DNA of 64,000 nt from Tyto alba (Eukaryota; Chordata; Aves; Strigiformes; Tytonidae): positions 7,991,777-8,055,776 of the forward strand of contig NW_024881303.1 of NCBI RefSeq assembly GCF_018691265.1, given 5' to 3'. Positions 48,042 through 60,300 of this stretch are shown one piece after another. The notes under the pieces are model-generated. The model searched no databases and was not told the DNA's origin. It saw only the letters and a program-made list of their open reading frames with translations. Each line of letters starts with the position of its first letter. Position 1 is the first letter of the stretch. Both the position numbers and the translations under genes were made by a program.

Positions 48042-50129
48042 TTCTCCCATTTAGGTTAAAACATTGCTGTTACTCTTTTTTTAAATTTCTTTCATTTTTC
48101 CTGCAGAAAAGGAAGGCTAGAAAAAGTTACTGAAATGATACACCTTCTTCATAGAAGATTAAACAGAATTGTTCTGGAAGTGAAAAGATGTGCTGTTTTG
48201 AGACCTGTCAGCCAGCCAACAAATGAAGCGTTAAGTTAGAGATGCCAGAGAGATGTACTACATTACTAAAGAGAGAATAGGAGAGGAAGGGAGGAGCGTG
48301 AATCTGAGCACGGAAAGGCGATTGGCCTACTAGCTATATCTGAGCAGTTACTTGGGTGCATGAAGCGTGCTTAGGGTCATATTAACCCAGCTTGGTGACT
48401 GGTTCCTAACAAGCCTCCTGATTTATTTTCAGCACCAGCCATTCCTTTTGCTACATCCAGGCACCTGAGAGTCTCTGCAGACTTTGCTGGGGGAGCTGAC
48501 AGGGCCTGAGGGACCTACGGATCCTGGTGGGGTTCTCTGGAGAAGGTGGTACAGGGCATCATTCAAAGGCTAAGCCTTACTTGAGATAAAGGGCTGGACA
48601 ACACAGGTGCTTGGTGGCCTGGGTGCTACCAGCTTCCCTCTGTCAGGCTGGCTTCGTGTGCTGCCCAGCTTCTTTTCTTGCCCGCCCCTCCCTCCCCCCC
48701 CCCCATTCCTGCTCTGCCCTTCACCACTAATTGAGTGTTTCAGGCAAAGCTGATCAAAACATTTTTATTCAAAATTTAGTTTCCTGGCAGCTGAGCTTGG
48801 CAGCATCAAAGAAAAAGGTAAATAAAAAGATACTGTCATTTTTCTGGGAGAAACTCTCATTTTCAAATTTGGAAGCTGAATTGTTGTTACCCAGTTGGGG
48901 GGAGGGACCTTTCCAATTGTTTTTTCCTTTTCGTTTACCTTCTCTCCTTAATTCCTTCCATCTCTGTTCCCCCTCCCCATCTCTTTTTTCCCTACTTGAC
49001 AGTAAAAACTGCCAGAAAGGTCAAGGGAATCTAGGCTGATGGAAGACTTTCTCTCCAAGTTGAGTGTTTTTCATTCAAAAAATAATTGGATGTTTTCCCA
49101 GTCTTCCTTTCCCCCCAAAATAACGATTATTCTTGGACTGGTTTCGGCCTTGGATGGGCTAAGGGTTCTTTGGTTTTCTTGCCCATCAGGGCAAGTAACA
49201 GCCAGTTGGGGCAGAGCTGGGCTGGTGCTCTGTGCGCTGCTTCCCAGACCTCTCCAGCAGACACCAAAACCCATCCATGAAACTATTGGTGTCTTTTGAC
49301 TATCCTACTGATTACATGCACGTGGCTGAGGCCGAACGAAGGATCCTGTTTTGCCTTTGCTGGGATGACGTTACCTGGCCAAGAGAACTAGTGCTTTTAA
49401 ATGTTTACACTTGTGAGCTGGAGGAGGTCATGGCCTCGCAGACAGTTCATTGCTAGAGCAGTGACCTTTTCCTGTGCTGCTTGGCATGAGTTGAGAGCAC
49501 CTTAGTAAAATGAGCATGAATAAAGATAAAGCTCCAGATTAATGCCTCACCCTAAGAAAGCTGGGATTATTCAATATCCATGATACTGTTGTATGGTTGA
49601 GTTGCAGGACCAGGGGGTTGGTATTGACTGGTGTCAGTTGGGCTGTTAGTTGCTGGGTGATTAGCAGTGTGCACTAGCTTTCAGATACCATTTCTGGTGG
49701 GACTGCTGCCCCTGAGCTTAAAGCAAATGATCAGGAGTTGACAGGTAAATCTACTGGAGCAGGTTATTTGTTTGATCTACTGAGAGAAAGCTTCAAACCA
49801 AGTGGTTAATTTTTCATCTTTTGTTAACAGCTTGCAATCTTATGGGTTCAGATTATTTTTAAATTAAAAATAATAAAAAAGTGAAACAAAAAAGCAATCT
49901 GTGGTACACTGCCAGAAGAATGGTTGTGCTGCATCAAAGCAAAGACCCTGATTCTGGCGGGTAGCAAATACCTGGGGAGAATGTTTAAGAACAGAGTTTG
50001 GCAATGTGTTCTGAGCTTCTGACAATCAGCAGTTTGGGGATTTTCTAACCCAGAGGTTTCAGTATGACTTTTATGTTTGATAGCCCATAATGAACCCATA
50101 CTCCATTTATCTGTTTGTTATTTGAACCC

Positions 50130-50665
50130 ATTTGTGCTTCCAGCCCATGCAGTGTCCTGCAGCAGTGAGTTCCATAGTCTTGTGTTGCACTAAACATTAT
50201 TTTTGTCCATTGTGTTTTGTACCTGATACCTATTCATTTTGTTGTGTGCTCTCTAGTTGTTTTCTAGAAAGTACTTACAATTCATTCCTTATTTACCACC
50301 TCCATACCACTTACCATTTTATTACCACTCCATCCCTGCCCTGATCCCATAATTACCTCTTATGCTATCTGAAAGTCAAGTTTTTTACTTGAGTAGAAGC
50401 TGTCTCAGACCCCTCGTTATTCAAGTTGCCTGTCTCAGTGTGGTTCTATTATAACCTTTTAAAGACTTCTACACTGCAGTGAAGAAAGGGGCTACAGTAT
50501 GGATTCATAGTAGCAATACTGGTTTTGTGGTCTTATTCACTAGTTTTCATAATACACCTTTATTTGCCTTGTTACTGAACACAACTATTTTCAAAGAACT
50601 ATTTGGGCTGTCACTGAGATCCCTTTTCTGAGTGAAAATAGCTGAATTATGTCCTTCAGCGTCTC
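50130..50665 (-). mobile_element. Ancient L3/CR1-group LINE relic, minus strand
   Basis: Read on the + strand the sequence follows the inverted L3/CR1 3' region in order. Blocks are GTTCCATAGTCTTGTGTTGC, CTTATTTACCACCTCCATAC, CACTTACCATTTTATTACC, then an AAGCTGTCTCAGACC block. A far block follows: TTTTCAAAGAACTATTTGGG, CTGTCACTGAGATCCCTTTT and CTGAGTGAAAATAGCTGAAT. That last block is very close to the L3 sequence for the same position as I remember it. Co-linearity over 500 bases makes chance unlikely. Confidence 0.7.
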
Positions 50666-51980
50666 CGCAGGTAACACTGGTGCAAAATTTGGCTTTCCTA
50701 CTCTAGGCCTATCATCATGAGTGTTCCTTTTACACCTTCATCATCTGTGACCCCTCGAGCACTCAGGAAAGCATCCTGTTTCTGCAACACTTGAAAAAGA
50801 GCAGTAATTAAATTTTTATGCCATTAGGAAGTTGCTTACCACAGCTGTTTTTTGGTCTGCCCTCCTATGAGTCCACATTTAACTTGCCAGAAGTTCACGA
50901 TCCTTTTTTCTTTTCCTCCTCTGAACATGATATTCACATTCTGAAGGATATTCTTTTTCCCCCTTTTTCTCTTTACTGCCAGTAATTGCCTTAATCTGCC
51001 GTTCAGCCCCAAACAACAAATTGATTCTTTTGGTCCTTTTAAAGTATTTTGAAGTAATGATGTAAGTATACTAATGTTTTCCTATAGTACCTGTACATGG
51101 TCTCCTGTAAGTATTTCCACCTTTCTGGCTATTTCTTTTTACTGCTACACTGATTTTTTTATGTAGCTCTTTTTTTTTGAATCCAAGTTTATTGCTTAGA
51201 TTTCTGTGGGCTATTTTTCTTCTATAGGGTGTTAAAGAATAGCTGTTCTCATGTGTTGCTGGGGACTAGCTGCTCTTCTATTACAGGTTTTTAACTAGTT
51301 ATTTATAATGTCTAAAAATACAGTGTTTTCATCACCCTGTCAAGATAGTTTCCCAGTCTGTGTGGGGTAACTGTAGTTTCAAATACTTTCTGTTTGCTGT
51401 CTACATACCCAGTCTCCTGTAGCCCTGTGGACTGTGACACAATCTGATTGGTTTTAAACTAATCTTAATCCGTGTTTTTTTTTAACACATTGCACCATTT
51501 CCCCACCGCCCTTCATTGCTCAGATGTTCTCCTGCTTCTCGTATTCGCAGAGTTACAGCTTCCCACTGGGTTTTGTCTTCCCTTGAGCCCTGTCTTGCTG
51601 TGTCCCCTGTATGTGAGTCCCTCTTCTCCTGCAGCAGCACAGGGCTTGCCCATTGGGAGGTGGGACTGCGGTAGATGCAGCCTGTGTCACAGCACTTTTT
51701 GTCTCTGAAGATGGGGAGTTGCCTGATCTTGTAAGCCAGCTGTCCTTTATTGTAGGAAACACCACTGCACTGTTGTGTAAACCTAGAGTTTACCTTGAGT
51801 ACTCCGTGCAGTTGTGGCCCCTTCAATTCCAAAAGGATACAGGCAGAACTGGAAGAGGTCTCGCATAGGTGGCTAAGTCAACAGCGTGGACATTTCTGAT
51901 ACCGGGCATGACTGATTGACTCATAAACTGGGAGAAGAAATTAACTTTGGGGGATCATCAGATGTACAGATTTATGGATT
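50666..51980 (+). other. T-rich intronic stretch, possibly further repeat remains
   Basis: No exon. The 50,870-51,460 interval is strongly T-rich on the + strand and reads like decayed antisense LINE sequence, but I could not match it to a family. Confidence 0.45.
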
Positions 51981-51984
51981 AATG

Positions 51985-52200
51985 GAGAGGTGGGCAGGGA
52001 ATGCTTGTTCACTGCCTCACCAGGTCTGAGGGGTCTCAAAGGGAGCCAGCTTCAGGAGGAACAGAAAGAGCTGGACCTTCATGCAGTGGGTGGTAGATCT
52101 GCAGAGATCTCTTATCAAGGGTGTGTTGGGTGTGGAAAGTTTACCTGGGTTCAATGCAAGGCTGGTTAACTACCTGGAAGGAAACAAGCCAACTCAGGCT
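51985..52200 (+). mobile_element. Decayed LINE ORF2 C-terminal fragment (CR1/L2 superfamily)
   Basis: One + frame, with a single stop, reads ERWAGNACSLPHQV, then GVSKGASFRRNRKSWTFM, then QWVVDLQRSLIKGVLG and VESLPGFNARLVNYLEG. This follows the LINE C-terminal pattern FRRNRK-FFTQ-RVVDLWNSLP-xVVG-ESLPGFKARLD. About 65 residues are covered. Confidence 0.55.
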
Positions 52201-53240
52201 CAAAAAATTCCTTGGAAATGAACGTGGCTGGAGGTCAGAAAGCTACCCAGGAGAAGGCACCATGTGGGTGTCCTGCTCTTGTTCCTTCCTCATCACCCAC
52301 TTACGGCTGTGGTTGAAGAGCAGGCTGCCAGGGGGAGAGGGGTCCTTGCAGGGAGGAAAGGCTGCTGATACGTTCTCATCTTGTGCTGAAGCTTTTGCTG
52401 TAGGTTTTGATTTACATTTCTGATCTCCACTAGACCTTCACCTAATTGAGTAGATTGACCCTGGCTCTTACACAGCAGGCAATTAATCAAAGACTGACTA
52501 ATCATCTCTCTCAATGGCTGGCACCTTGCAGAAAGGCTGAGAATCACTTATGTGCTACCTCCACAAACCAGTTTTATCCTCTGAGATTTATAGCCAGTTA
52601 ATTCTATTGAATTCTGTGGATTTACTGTAAACTTTAATTATTATAAGCTCTGAAACGTAATAAAAGTTACCTTACTTAGCTACTGTAAGTGGGAATTTAA
52701 AAACTAAGTTCTCTAGGTGCTTTAACTAATTGCACTCAGTAGTTTTACCACACTGTTAAAATTTAGCTGAAATGTGTCATCTCTCCCTGAAATTAAACAC
52801 CTTTAAAACTGTCTGGCTGAGCAATACAGTCTGAACTTATTCTTTATGGTTTAAAAGTAGTTTTATTCCAAGGTCTTAATTTTCATCTAAATCACTTCCT
52901 AAGTTAACGTTTGACACTGTTGAAATCTAGAACTTGGTTTTTGAGCTAAGGTTCTCATTTACCAAGGTGCAGTAGTTAATAACTACTCAGTGATGTTAAC
53001 TGCCATCTATTAAGAGTTTTAAATTGAAGATGAACTGTGAAACAAGGTAAAATTAAACAAAGCAGAATAAATGTGAATGAACACTTAGTCTTTCTGCACA
53101 GCCAACCTTGTTTATGTTAGTGTGGTCTGTGCCAGGGCAGAAGCAAAGGGCAGCAAAGGGGTCTGGTTGGCGGCTGTGGCACTGTCATGAGGGGAGCAAA
53201 CCACTGTTGAAATCCTTATCAAGAATGACATTAGGGGTGA

Positions 53241-53263
53241 TTTTTTTTTTTTTTTTTTTTTTT
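53241..53263. repeat. Poly(T) run of 23
   Basis: Homopolymer T23 followed by C6. Confidence 0.9.
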
Positions 53264-54061
53264 CCCCCCAGCCAGCCCTATATACCAGCTCCCGGGTGGT
53301 TCTCTGAGCCCCCTCCTGACTTCATTTTTCTGCAAGAAGGGGGTAAGCAGACGGTAGTTTTCTTGTTTTATTGATGATGAGTTTTGCCATAATGCTTCAG
53401 AAAATCACATCTATTCCCTTTCTGGTAACAAACGTTAAAATCTCTGATTTACCAGCATTAATACACTTAATTAAATAAACTAAATTCCCATGGGCAGTTA
53501 TGTAGGCTGGCTCTTAATCTACCATAACTTTCTTTTGGTTCATCTTCTGAGAAACCTGAACCAAGAACTCTGAAGGTTCTCCACTGACTTTTTCCATTTT
53601 TTCCCACAAATGATTGACAAGTGGAGCCCAGACATACTCATCTCTGCTATGTTGTTTATGGCCCTTGTTGCCTGTACTGTAGGAGCTTCCTGCTTGACTT
53701 GGCTTTCTCTTACTGACTTTTGTGTCCTTTTTGTCAATACGTTGCTATCACTGAAAGCACAGTCTTTTTTTGCCCTCCAGTCAAATCCTGGGCTGGACTA
53801 CCCTTGCAACTGTGTCTTTACTGATGGCAAATCCCCCGTGCATATTTTGCCTGCACTGTTAGTCTCATGGCTATCTTTTCACCATTTGATTTTCTTTTCA
53901 TTCCTGGTAGATAACTACATTGCATTCAAGTGGAGTTGCACAGCCTCTCAAAGCATAGTTGATCTGTTTAAAGTGTGGATTCCCTTCGTGTTCTGGGGTA
54001 TGTTACTGAAAGTTTTTGAGGACCATTGTTTTTATATTTGTTGTTAAAGTATTAATTTCCG

Positions 54062-54076
54062 CCCCCCCCCCCCCCC
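54062..54076. repeat. Poly(C) run of 15
   Basis: Homopolymer C15; the complementary G15 can form a quadruplex and is a common assembly-error site. Confidence 0.9.
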
Positions 54077-56504
54077 AACTTCCCCCATCTACATTCGGAC
54101 AAATCTTGGTTTCAGAGCACGGCTGGAGCTGGGCTGGGTTGGCAGCTCAGCCCTGGCATCCGCCTTTCTCCTCTTGTGTTGGTGCTCCAGGCAGACCTCT
54201 GGCTGTCATTCCCATGCACCGAGCATGCACGGATGACAGTGCTCGTGTGTGGCCAGTACTGTGAAGGTTTAGTGATAACATTCCTGGTGTTTTGGGCTCC
54301 TTTTTGGCCACCTGCATTTGCTCATGCCTCTCCAAATGGGTTTACTGTGTACTGTGAGCAGCTGGTCCCTTTCCTTCAGTCTGAAACTGCTGCTTATCAG
54401 TGTCGCTGGGATTAGATTGCAGTGTTTGTACATGGCAAGTGTTTGAAGTAGCTAAAGACATTCTGGAGGCATCTTCCTCTTATTTGGCAGTGTTCTCTGT
54501 CAGTGCACATGTTGCTGTTTGCTGGTTGCTTTTTTTTCTTCCTGGGGAGTTTGCTTCTGTCAAGATAGCTGTTAGGGTGGGTATTTTCCTCTCTGCCTCT
54601 CATATCACTTTCCATGGTAGAGTGGTTGCTATTGACTGTATTCTGCCTGTCTCCTCTGTCCAGCTACACTGCTTTAGCCTGCGTGCTAAACATATTGCCT
54701 CCATCTCTCTGCTTGCATTTTTGGAGATTTAGATCTGCCCTTCTCCATAGTCTTCCTTGCAAGCTAGATTCATGTAACCCACAAGCTCTCAATTTAGTTT
54801 GATGTTTCCACAGCAGTATGTGGACTCAGTTGCAAGGTGAAAAACACTGATCATATGTTTCTTGATTTCTGATCAAAACCTGCTGTTTTTCTGAGTAATT
54901 CCAGCCTCCCTTCATCTTATCTGCAATTGCAATGGTTTTAATTGTATTTCTGGCAACACTCTCTTTCAATGCTGGAATATTATTTATTAAAATAGCCCAC
55001 CCATCTTTAATTAGAAAAAGAAAATCCTCACCACTGATTTTCAGGTCTCTAAATAGACTTGAACCACCATAGTGTGCATAGACTTTTCTTTGGAAATCCA
55101 TCTCTTATGGAATTTGAGTTGGCCTGTCTGCTTGCTTTGTTTCTGGGAGTTGATTTGCCTGCCAGCCTGTCTTTGCTGGGCATCCCACTGGACTGAGTGC
55201 TGCTCCAGACTTTCCTGCTGTGTCACAGTAGAGGAAATGTGGATTGCAACATTGATCAGAGGCCCTGGGGTTCCCCTAAAACTTCTGCAAATTTCTGTGA
55301 ACTGGACCCCTCAGATGTACTTCAGATACAATTAAATTAGTAGGAAACTTTTTCACTGGAAAAAGAGACCCAAAGTCCAAGCTAGGGGTAGAAGTCAGGA
55401 TTGGATCCGAAAACCAATCTGAGAAGTGTGCAGGTACACAGGATTATAGCAAGCCCGGCCATGTATTGGAATACCACAGGGAAGCTGTTTGATCACGTTA
55501 CTTCTGATTTAATAATCTAAACAGACACAATTTCTCTCTTTGCATACTTTGGCAAACCAGGTCAGATTTCTCTACTACAGGCTTAGTGGGCACGTGGATT
55601 TTGTTGATATTTTGGACTTTGTTTGTGGGTAATGGCTTATAGTCTCATTTCAGTTAGTTTTAAGTGTGGTTTCAATAAACAAGACTCTGCATTTGGTCTG
55701 TGCCACTTTATAGAAATTTTTGTGAGAAGATGCCATGGAGTCTAGACAGGTGTTTAATTGAAACACTGCTTTTGCTAAGACAGTTTCCTCCTCTTGAGTT
55801 CGGGACCTTGTCATCTGTGCCTGGTGAATATGACTTAGGCAGAAATGTGTTATGTGAATATTTCTGCCTTGATGCTTATCTACCACAGGCATCTCCTTTC
55901 CAGTATAGTCTGCTGCTGTGTTCTGTTAGCCCAAAGGAGTGGAGTATTGGGCAGATGCTGGGTGAGTTCCAAGATGTTTCACTCATATATTCGTACCTTT
56001 GTAAGAGGAGTGAGAAGTGCACAGACCTGAACTCTGTTTCATAAGGTTTCCCAGATTTGGGGCTCTTGACTCAGAGGCCTGACTCTGTTGTACACAGTTC
56101 TCTCTTTTGCGTTGTATTTCTTTGGAATAAGGCTTGGGGCAGAGAGGGGAGAGTAATTTTACTTTGAGCCCAAGAAGTGGGAGATGTATTTGTTTTTGCA
56201 AGTCTAGAGAATGTTGAGGAAGGCTTTATGTAGTGAACAAAGTAAAAGTGCGAGTCATTTCTGCTTGTGTGCAGTTTTACTGCTATCCTGCTTTTCCTGC
56301 ACATTAATGACTTCGTTTAGCCACCTTTACCTCTAGCAGTGCAGTGATAATTGTTTTGCAAACGAACTACCGTGACAGTGGTGCATCTTAAATACCGGTG
56401 GAGTGTTGTGGCAGGTATCCCATGGCTGCTGCTCTGTGAAGGAACAAAATAGGCCGTGCCAGTGTAAAGCCTCTTTTTCTTGGCATTACTGGGCCGTTCT
56501 GGGG

Positions 56505-57320
56505 TTGATCTCTTGCCCGGGCCCCGGGCGCTCACGCTGTCGGGGTCCCTGTGAGCCCTTTGCTCTCCAGCAAGGCGTGCGGGGACACGCGGCCCGGGGA
56601 TGGGTGAAGGGCTGCGAGGGTGGCAGGGGCAGCCAGCAGCACGAGTGGGGCTGCTGAGAGCCCTCGGGAGGGCTGGGGTACCCCCCGGCTCCCTCCTCCT
56701 CCTCCTCACAGGATGTGCAAAGTCTCCTCTCTCCCCTTTCCTCACCACTTGATAATGGGTCTGGGTCAGTGCAGCTGTTGCCCCATGGGGTGGCTTTGAC
56801 AACAGTGAGCTGAATTAATTAATTAAAGGGCGAGATGACATTCCCTGGCTGGGAGGTGACTACTAGGCATGTGCTGGCCCAGTTTGTACTCCAGGTTCCT
56901 CACGGGGTGACATGCCATCGGGGCAGAGGTGGTCTGAATGACGCTTGTCTCGGTTGGGTTCAGCGCGGCGAGCCACTGCCTGTCTGGGGAGGAAGAGCGT
57001 GGCGTGCGAAGGCAGTGAGGACTTTGTGTGGCTTTAAATTAAAAAGGCAAATTCAGATCAATGAAGAAGCTCAGATGAAATGCCCTCCCTCCCCCCCCCC
57101 TCCCCGAGAGATACAAGCGTGGTGCACTTTGAAAAAGAAGAATTAGAAATCAATTTATGAGGGGTTCTCTCAGAGGCACCTTGACAAAGGGCTTTCGGTG
57201 GAGCTTTGAAGGAGAACGTGGCCGGCTGGGTGCCGGTTCGGCGGTGGACGCCTGAAAAGGATCTTGCTGCTTGGCCGGGCTGGAAGCTCGTCACATTGCT
57301 GGGGGAACTGGCCGTGGCGT
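56505..57320. promoter_or_regulatory. Internal CpG-enriched patch (possible alternative promoter or enhancer)
   Basis: CpG-poor DNA gives way to a block with many CpGs. It contains CCCGGGCCCCGGGCGC near 56,517, GCGTGCGGGGACACGCGG near 56,573, a further cluster at 56,900-57,010 and another at 57,195-57,320. An AATTAATTAATTAA stretch at about 56,813-56,826 and a C-rich run near 57,085-57,105 lie inside. Density is lower and patchier than in the 15-kb island. No ATG-plus-donor arrangement was identified. Confidence 0.45.
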
Positions 57321-60300
57321 GGCTCCCAGGTGAAAGGATTTTTAATCTTTAAAATAATGGTGTAAAGGTTTATGTGAAATACATTGTCTGGGTTTTAAAA
57401 ATAGCGGCTTGACATTTAGCGGGACATAAAGGGAATATTTCTAGAGTTTAGCTGGTGGTTGACAAATGATAATAAAAATGTATTTGAATTTCTGCCAGTT
57501 TTGCTCTAGCTCTTTTAGCAGAATGGTTCTGAAAAAAAAAAACAACCAGAAGAAGGACAGTGTCGAGTTGACAAGGATGGGAGTTTATTCTCCTAACATT
57601 ATTGTGACATTATTTCTGGATTATTTTTTCCGTTGGAACTTTATAAATGATGGATTCAAAAATAAAGTTTAGAGTAGAAACTTAATGTGGGAGAGCAAGG
57701 AAAGCAGCTGAGTATGTGGGAGTCAGAGTGGAAGACTTTTAAATGGTCTCCCATTTTCCTTCATAAATATGACAGTCCTAATGAATTTGGAGAAATTTGC
57801 ATAAAAGTGAATAAATATCATATTACCACTGAAAAGATGTCAGAGGCTACAATGAAAGTTTAGAAGGGAAGAGTTCAAGAGTAAGGGAATAGCAGAATAA
57901 TCGGTGGGAAGAAGTTTGGAGTAAGTGACTTCTCTGGTGCGTTGCTAACTCGGTGGCAGTGGCACGGGTGGAGGATGGTTTTCCCGAGTGCTGGGTAAGA
58001 TGTGTTGAACCTGAAACCTTCCTCTCTCTTTGGCGACTCATTTTGCTACCTCTGTTCTGGAGCTGCTACTCAGACGTTGGTTTGCAGTCATGCAGCATTG
58101 GCACTAAGTGTACGTACAGGGAATGAGGCACCCACAGACCTGCGTGCTGAACTGCCCTGGCCCCTTCCTGGTAGCCCGTCTCTGCAAATCTTCAGGGGAT
58201 TGGTGCTCGCTTCTAAATTAGCAGGGAAATTTCCAACTGGCTTAGCAGACAAGGCAAGTCTCTTGGGCAATGCATGAAACTTGCTCAATCAGTTGACTTC
58301 AGTGACTAGTCTGACATAACTAGACTTTGTGTTGCCCTTGTCGCTCTGCTGTGCGCTTACGTATTTTTATCACAGTGCCACGGCTGCCACCTCCTGCTCC
58401 GGGACCTCCTACGGCTGATCAGCATGATCACTCAGCCATGCCTGATCTTGGCACCACGGAGACAGGGGAGAGGCTCTGAGTCTGCAGTGAGCCCTGTGGA
58501 AAGGCTCATGTCCCCAACAGTGCCCTTTCACCAGGGCTCTGCCCATCCTAGGCCTTTTGCCTGCAGCCATCACAGAGCTGGGGAAACCAGACACCCTCTT
58601 CAGTTGCCCCATCCATGGGGAATCTGGTGCAGAAAGACTCATGTAAGTCAAGGGTCTTGATGTTTGCTGGAAAAGGTCTTTTTTCACCCTCTTGAACTCT
58701 AAGTAGCTTTTATTTTGAAGATGCCAGTCTGAACTACTCTTCAGGGATCTGCCAGGCAGCAGCTTTTATAAACAAGATCATCAGAATGTCTTTTTTTGGG
58801 GGGGAAAAAGAGTTGCATTAGGAACACCTACATAAAATTGCCTCAGGGAGCAGTTTACCTTAGAGAGGCAAGATACTCCTGATAGGTGATTAGAGCCAAC
58901 TTAAAAATTGCTGCAGGTAATGGGGCCAGAAGCCCTTTTGGTTGTGAGCAGCCAGGTCTGCAAATGCCGGCTGAGTGAGGAGTGTACTCCCTTCCTTCCC
59001 TCTGTTTTCTGTCCACCTTCCCCACGCTCTCTCGTTTTCATCATTGTGACTAGCTGGGTTCAGATGTGTGATTGTTTGATTTTATTTTACAGCCTTTCCA
59101 TGCTGTTTTTGAGGAGCACCAGGTATTCTAGAAGCCAAAACCAAAATTTTACACTAATTAATAAATTGCTGGGAAGAGCGCCAGTTTCACTGTAGAGAGA
59201 CCTTTTGTAGGCAGACAGTGGGGATGGATTTGCCCTGAATGCTGGGGAAAAGTAACCCTTCGTCTACTGGGAATCAAATCTGCATCCAAAATGCACATTC
59301 AAAGCAGCAGTTGTGTGGCTAGTGAAAACAGGATGCGATCTCACAGTATCACAGACCCTTCCTTAAAATATACATTAGATTAAAAAAAAAACAAACCAGC
59401 AGAAAATAAAACCCAGGAGTTGAAATCTATTCTGTACTTGACTGGAAGAAAAAAAAAAAAAAAAGTGACTTCATAAGAGACAGTCTCCAAGAGGAAATCT
59501 CCAACAATTCACAGGTGTGTAGTGGGTATATGACCTGGTAGGCATTAGGATCAGTGCTGCGCTTATACCTTTTGCTCTAAGAACAGGTTTTACCTTTGTG
59601 TATACAAACCCCATCAGCAGGCACAGAGGTGCTGGCACAGCTTTGCTCTTCCAGCCTGGGAGCCCAGAGCAATGGAGCCGGGCCTGGCGGGGTGGGCAGA
59701 GCTGCTCAGGGAAGTAGTGGCTGGCTGGGACCCAGCAAGTGCAAGGGGTAGACTGCTCCCTGGAGAGGAAACAATTTGTTTTACACTGAATGCCCGCTGT
59801 GATCGTTACTTCACTTTTTCACTGCAAATCTGTGGGAATCCAGGATGGAAAAGGTACATTTCTAAAGTGGATCCGGAATATTTATGATCAGACTATGAAT
59901 TTAAGCCGAGTAATAAATTATATCTCTGTACAGGAAAGAAAAGCACTTAAAATTTCATGATAAATGAATGGCAAAGTTTTTTTTAGGCAAATTCATCAGG
60001 AAGATAATTGTTCGAATAAAGACCTAGCACTCATAAGGTGAGAGCAGTAGGAAAGCTATAGGTGAGGCAGTAGTTTTTAAACAAACCCTATCAGAAGCTG
60101 CATAGGCTGCTTTATCTTGTTTCGCTGGCTAGCATTCCTTTGGTGGCTGTCACATGTTTACCATCCAGCAGCCTTCCTTCTTCCTTGGGACATTAAATCA
60201 ACAAGTGCATACAGAGAAAAGAGCAAGAGCAGTACTCCTGTTTTTGAAACTCAGGACTGTGCTTCTCTTCAGCTTTGTCCAGCTCGTGTGAACACTGCAG

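Larger units (their letters stand above)
39841..50120 (+). other. Presumed intron; no supported gene
   Basis: About 10.3 kb without recognisable exons. It holds a T15 run (about 42008-42022), a 216-codon open frame at 42832-43482 without family motifs, a perfect 14-bp tandem duplication at 44,119, a pyrimidine-rich minus strand around 45.6-46.1 kb, the palindromic octamer at 48,028 and a C-rich tract near 48,690-48,704. Confidence 0.55.
52201..56500 (+). other. Presumed intron with poly(T) and poly(C) runs; no supported gene
   Basis: AT-rich unique DNA. T23 spans 53241-53263 and is followed at once by C6. C15 spans 54062-54076. A 145-codon + frame at 53610-54047 is hydrophobic but has no start context, motif or splice structure that supports a gene. 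Confidence 0.55.

Noticed and set aside
48425..48450. REST/RE1 half-site TTCAGCACCA
   Set aside because: Only the left half matches; the GGACAG right half is missing.
53610..54047. 145-codon hydrophobic plus-strand frame resembling a membrane protein
   Set aside because: T-rich DNA gives hydrophobic residues by default; no topology pattern, family motif or intron structure supports it.
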